Positions 5,722 through 6,996 of a DNA stretch of 6,996 nt are shown piece after piece. Each line of letters starts with the position of its first letter. Positions within the stretch are counted from its first letter, which is position 1. The notes below the pieces were generated by a model that was not told the origin of the DNA, searched no databases, and saw nothing but the letters and a program-made list of their open reading frames with translations. The stretch is from the NCBI GenBank assembly GCA_021811865.1, contig JAKAQB010000127.1, positions 1 through 6,996 of the forward strand, in the 5' to 3' direction. The position numbers were made by a program, and so were the translations under genes. The DNA is from Actinomycetes bacterium (GTDB lineage Bacteria > Actinomycetota > Acidimicrobiia > Acidimicrobiales > Palsa-688).

Positions 5722-5733
5722 GTCGGGCCCGAC
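5722..5733. terminator. GC-rich palindrome between convergent genes
   Basis: GTCGGGCCCGAC is a perfect 12-bp palindrome between the stop at 5632 and the convergent stop at 5761. It has no unpaired loop and no T-run, so it is at best a weak bidirectional terminator. A second imperfect inverted repeat, CGCGT/ACGCG at 5751-5767, overlaps the end of the tetR gene. Confidence 0.2.
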
Positions 5734-5760
5734 GCAGGCATCGCGACCATCGCGTTGAGC

Positions 5761-6342
5761 TCACGCGAAGGGGCTCCAACGCCGCAGCACGGTGGTGAGC
5801 GTCTCAACGAGGCGCTCGAAACTGCGCTCGAGGTCAACCGGGAGTTCGAAACCGCCCTCGGCCTCTAATGACACGAAGCCGTGCAGGGCGGATCGGAAGG
5901 TGCGTATGGCGTCGATTGCGTCGTCGCCATGAAGCCCGAGGGGTTCGATCACCGCGGCGACGACGCTGACGACGCGATGACTCGCCGCCTCGTCCTCGAC
6001 GTCACCGGGCAGTGGTGCTCGCTGCGCCGCTTGGTACCGGCCCGGATGCTTTCGAGCCCAGTCGCGGTACGCCCGGGCCATGGCCGCGATGGCGTCGCCC
6101 CGACTGCGTCCGATCGCCGCCCGACCGAGGACGTCGCCCAGTTCCGCCTTGGCCCGGATAGCGACGTGGTGCTCGAGTGCGCCCAGGCCATCGATGTGCT
6201 TGTACAGCGACGGTTGGCGCACGCCGAGCCGCCCGGCCAGCGCCGCCAGAGTGAGCTGCCGCAGCCCCCCGTCATCGATCATGCGCTCGGCTTCGACGAT
6301 CACTCGCTCGGTCGTCAGTCCGGCCCTAGGCACGTCGGTCAA
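5761..6342 (-). CDS. TetR/AcrR-family regulator with WHG-type C-terminal domain
   Basis: The TTG start at 6342 gives 193 residues, normal for the family. The N-terminal domain reads LTTERVIVEAERMIDDGG, then LTLAALAGRLGVRQPSLYKH (30-49), the classical TetR helix-turn-helix with the S-LY-H recognition helix. The C-terminal part carries TFRSALHGFVSLEAEGGFEL, the feature of the WHG domain, then DLERSFERLVETL. It would act as a ligand-responsive DNA-binding dimer, usually a repressor. It overlaps the hydrolase stop by 17 bases, so the two are co-transcribed and the hydrolase is the likely target or partner. The operator should lie upstream of the hydrolase, beyond the window. GTG 6333 is an equally possible start, shortening the protein by three residues; neither has a strong Shine-Dalgarno sequence. 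Confidence 0.93.
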   Translation of the reverse strand: MTDVPRAGLTTERVIVEAERMIDDGGLRQLTLAALAGRLGVRQPSLYKHIDGLGALEHHVAIRAKAELGDVLGRAAIGRSRGDAIAAMARAYRDWARKHPGRYQAAQRAPLPGDVEDEAASHRVVSVVAAVIEPLGLHGDDAIDAIRTFRSALHGFVSLEAEGGFELPVDLERSFERLVETLTTVLRRWSPFA

Positions 6343-6996
6343 GTCCCGAGAGAAAGCGCAGCGTCGCCGCCACGGTCCGATCAGGTTGCTGGGACTGCGG
6401 GTAGTGACCGGCGTCGGGGACCATGACCACGTCGGCGTGCAACCGATCGCCGATCCACCGTGCCTCGGCGGCGGGATCGGGGAAGTCGGGATCCAGTTCG
6501 CCCATCACGACCATGGTGGGTGCGGCGACGCGTTCGAGGGACGCTTCGGCCGCGTCGTGGCGAAGCCGTGACGTGCGCGAGAATGCTCGGGCGTAGCCGG
6601 GCCGACGCAGTGAATCGACGACCGCGTCGCGATAGACCTCGAAGTCAGACGGGCGGCTTCCTGCGTAGAGCTTGGGAAGGTACGCCCGCCAGAATCGGGC
6701 GGCCCACGTCGGCGCCAGGGCGATCCGCTGCACGAGGCGTTGCCGTGCGCTCGACAGGGGTTCGCGTACGAAGGGTCCGATCAGCAAGAGTCCGCGGACC
6801 GACTCGGGCCGGTCGGCGGCGACTAGCGCGGCCGCCGCCGCGCCCATGGAATTGCCCACGATGACGGCCGGTCCCCCCAGCTCCTCGATCAGTGCGGCCA
6901 CGTCGCCGGCCGTCTCGACGTCGCCATAGGTGGCGAAGGACGCATCACTGTCGCCATGTCCGCGAAGATCCATCACCGCCACTCGGTAGTGGTGGC
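6326..6996 (-). CDS. Alpha/beta hydrolase, N-terminus outside window
   Basis: The frame continues through the right edge (HHYRVAVMDLRGHGDSD), so the gene lacks its start here; about 222 residues are visible. Counting from the GTG at 6982, the nucleophile elbow GNSMG puts the catalytic serine at residue 45. The acid is probably Asp164 in GELDPDFPDP and the base His193 in PDAGHYP, a complete Ser-Asp-His triad. RGHGDSD near the start is typical of soluble MhpC/RsbQ-like hydrolases, and the cap region (about 75-145) holds RFWRAYLPKLYAG. The oxyanion-hole HG motif should lie outside the window. Substrate is unknown; esters, lactones or C-C bonds are all possible in this superfamily. It overlaps the start of the TetR/WHG gene by 17 bases, suggesting a two-gene operon controlled by that regulator. 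Confidence 0.92.
   Translation of the reverse strand, partial: HHYRVAVMDLRGHGDSDASFATYGDVETAGDVAALIEELGGPAVIVGNSMGAAAAALVAADRPESVRGLLLIGPFVREPLSSARQRLVQRIALAPTWAARFWRAYLPKLYAGSRPSDFEVYRDAVVDSLRRPGYARAFSRTSRLRHDAAEASLERVAAPTMVVMGELDPDFPDPAAEARWIGDRLHADVVMVPDAGHYPQSQQPDRTVAATLRFLSGLDRRA

Noticed and set aside
1..6996. CRISPR array or insertion sequence
   Set aside because: No regularly spaced repeat family longer than the two 21-bp copies was seen, and no transposase motif or terminal inverted repeats with target duplications.

Overview
This is high-GC DNA with short gaps, ATGA/TTGA-type gene overlaps, GTG and TTG starts, and TetR and PadR regulators. It is most likely from an actinomycete, though nothing visible fixes the genus. 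The window is accessory in character: small regulator/effector modules around a recombination scar, with no core housekeeping gene.

Left part (1-737, + strand): the last about 51 codons of a TetR-family regulator, followed one base later by a RibD-C/dihydrofolate-reductase-fold protein.

Scar (738-1459, no convincing intact gene): a 49-nt tRNA-Cys(GCA) 3' fragment (968-1016) runs from the anticodon stem to the CCA end, with no matching 5' half. It is flanked by a 21-bp direct repeat (835-855 and 1032-1052, one mismatch), each copy made of two TGCC(A/C)CGGT boxes 12 bp apart. GGCACA occurs three times at exact 10-bp spacing just before the fragment. This is the layout expected of a tyrosine-integrase attachment site, with tRNA-derived core and arm-type sites. 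No integrase gene is in the window.

Middle (1460-2802, - strand): a padR regulator overlaps by ATGA a six-helix membrane protein. The padR promoter (TTGCGT, 17 bp, TATCTT) appears leaderless, and its -35 and spacer lie inside a 30-bp near-perfect palindrome, probably the PadR operator.

Right-centre (3251-5632, + strand): three successively overlapping genes of unknown function. They encode a 104-aa helical protein, a 406-aa alpha-helical repeat-like protein, and a 288-aa P-loop NTPase with a UreG/HypB-like layout. The overlaps (17 nt and 4 nt) suggest coupled translation and a joint function. This is the best candidate here for an undescribed system.

Right end (5761-6996, - strand): an alpha/beta hydrolase (5' end beyond the window) overlaps by 17 nt a TetR/WHG-type regulator, converging on the three-gene cassette.
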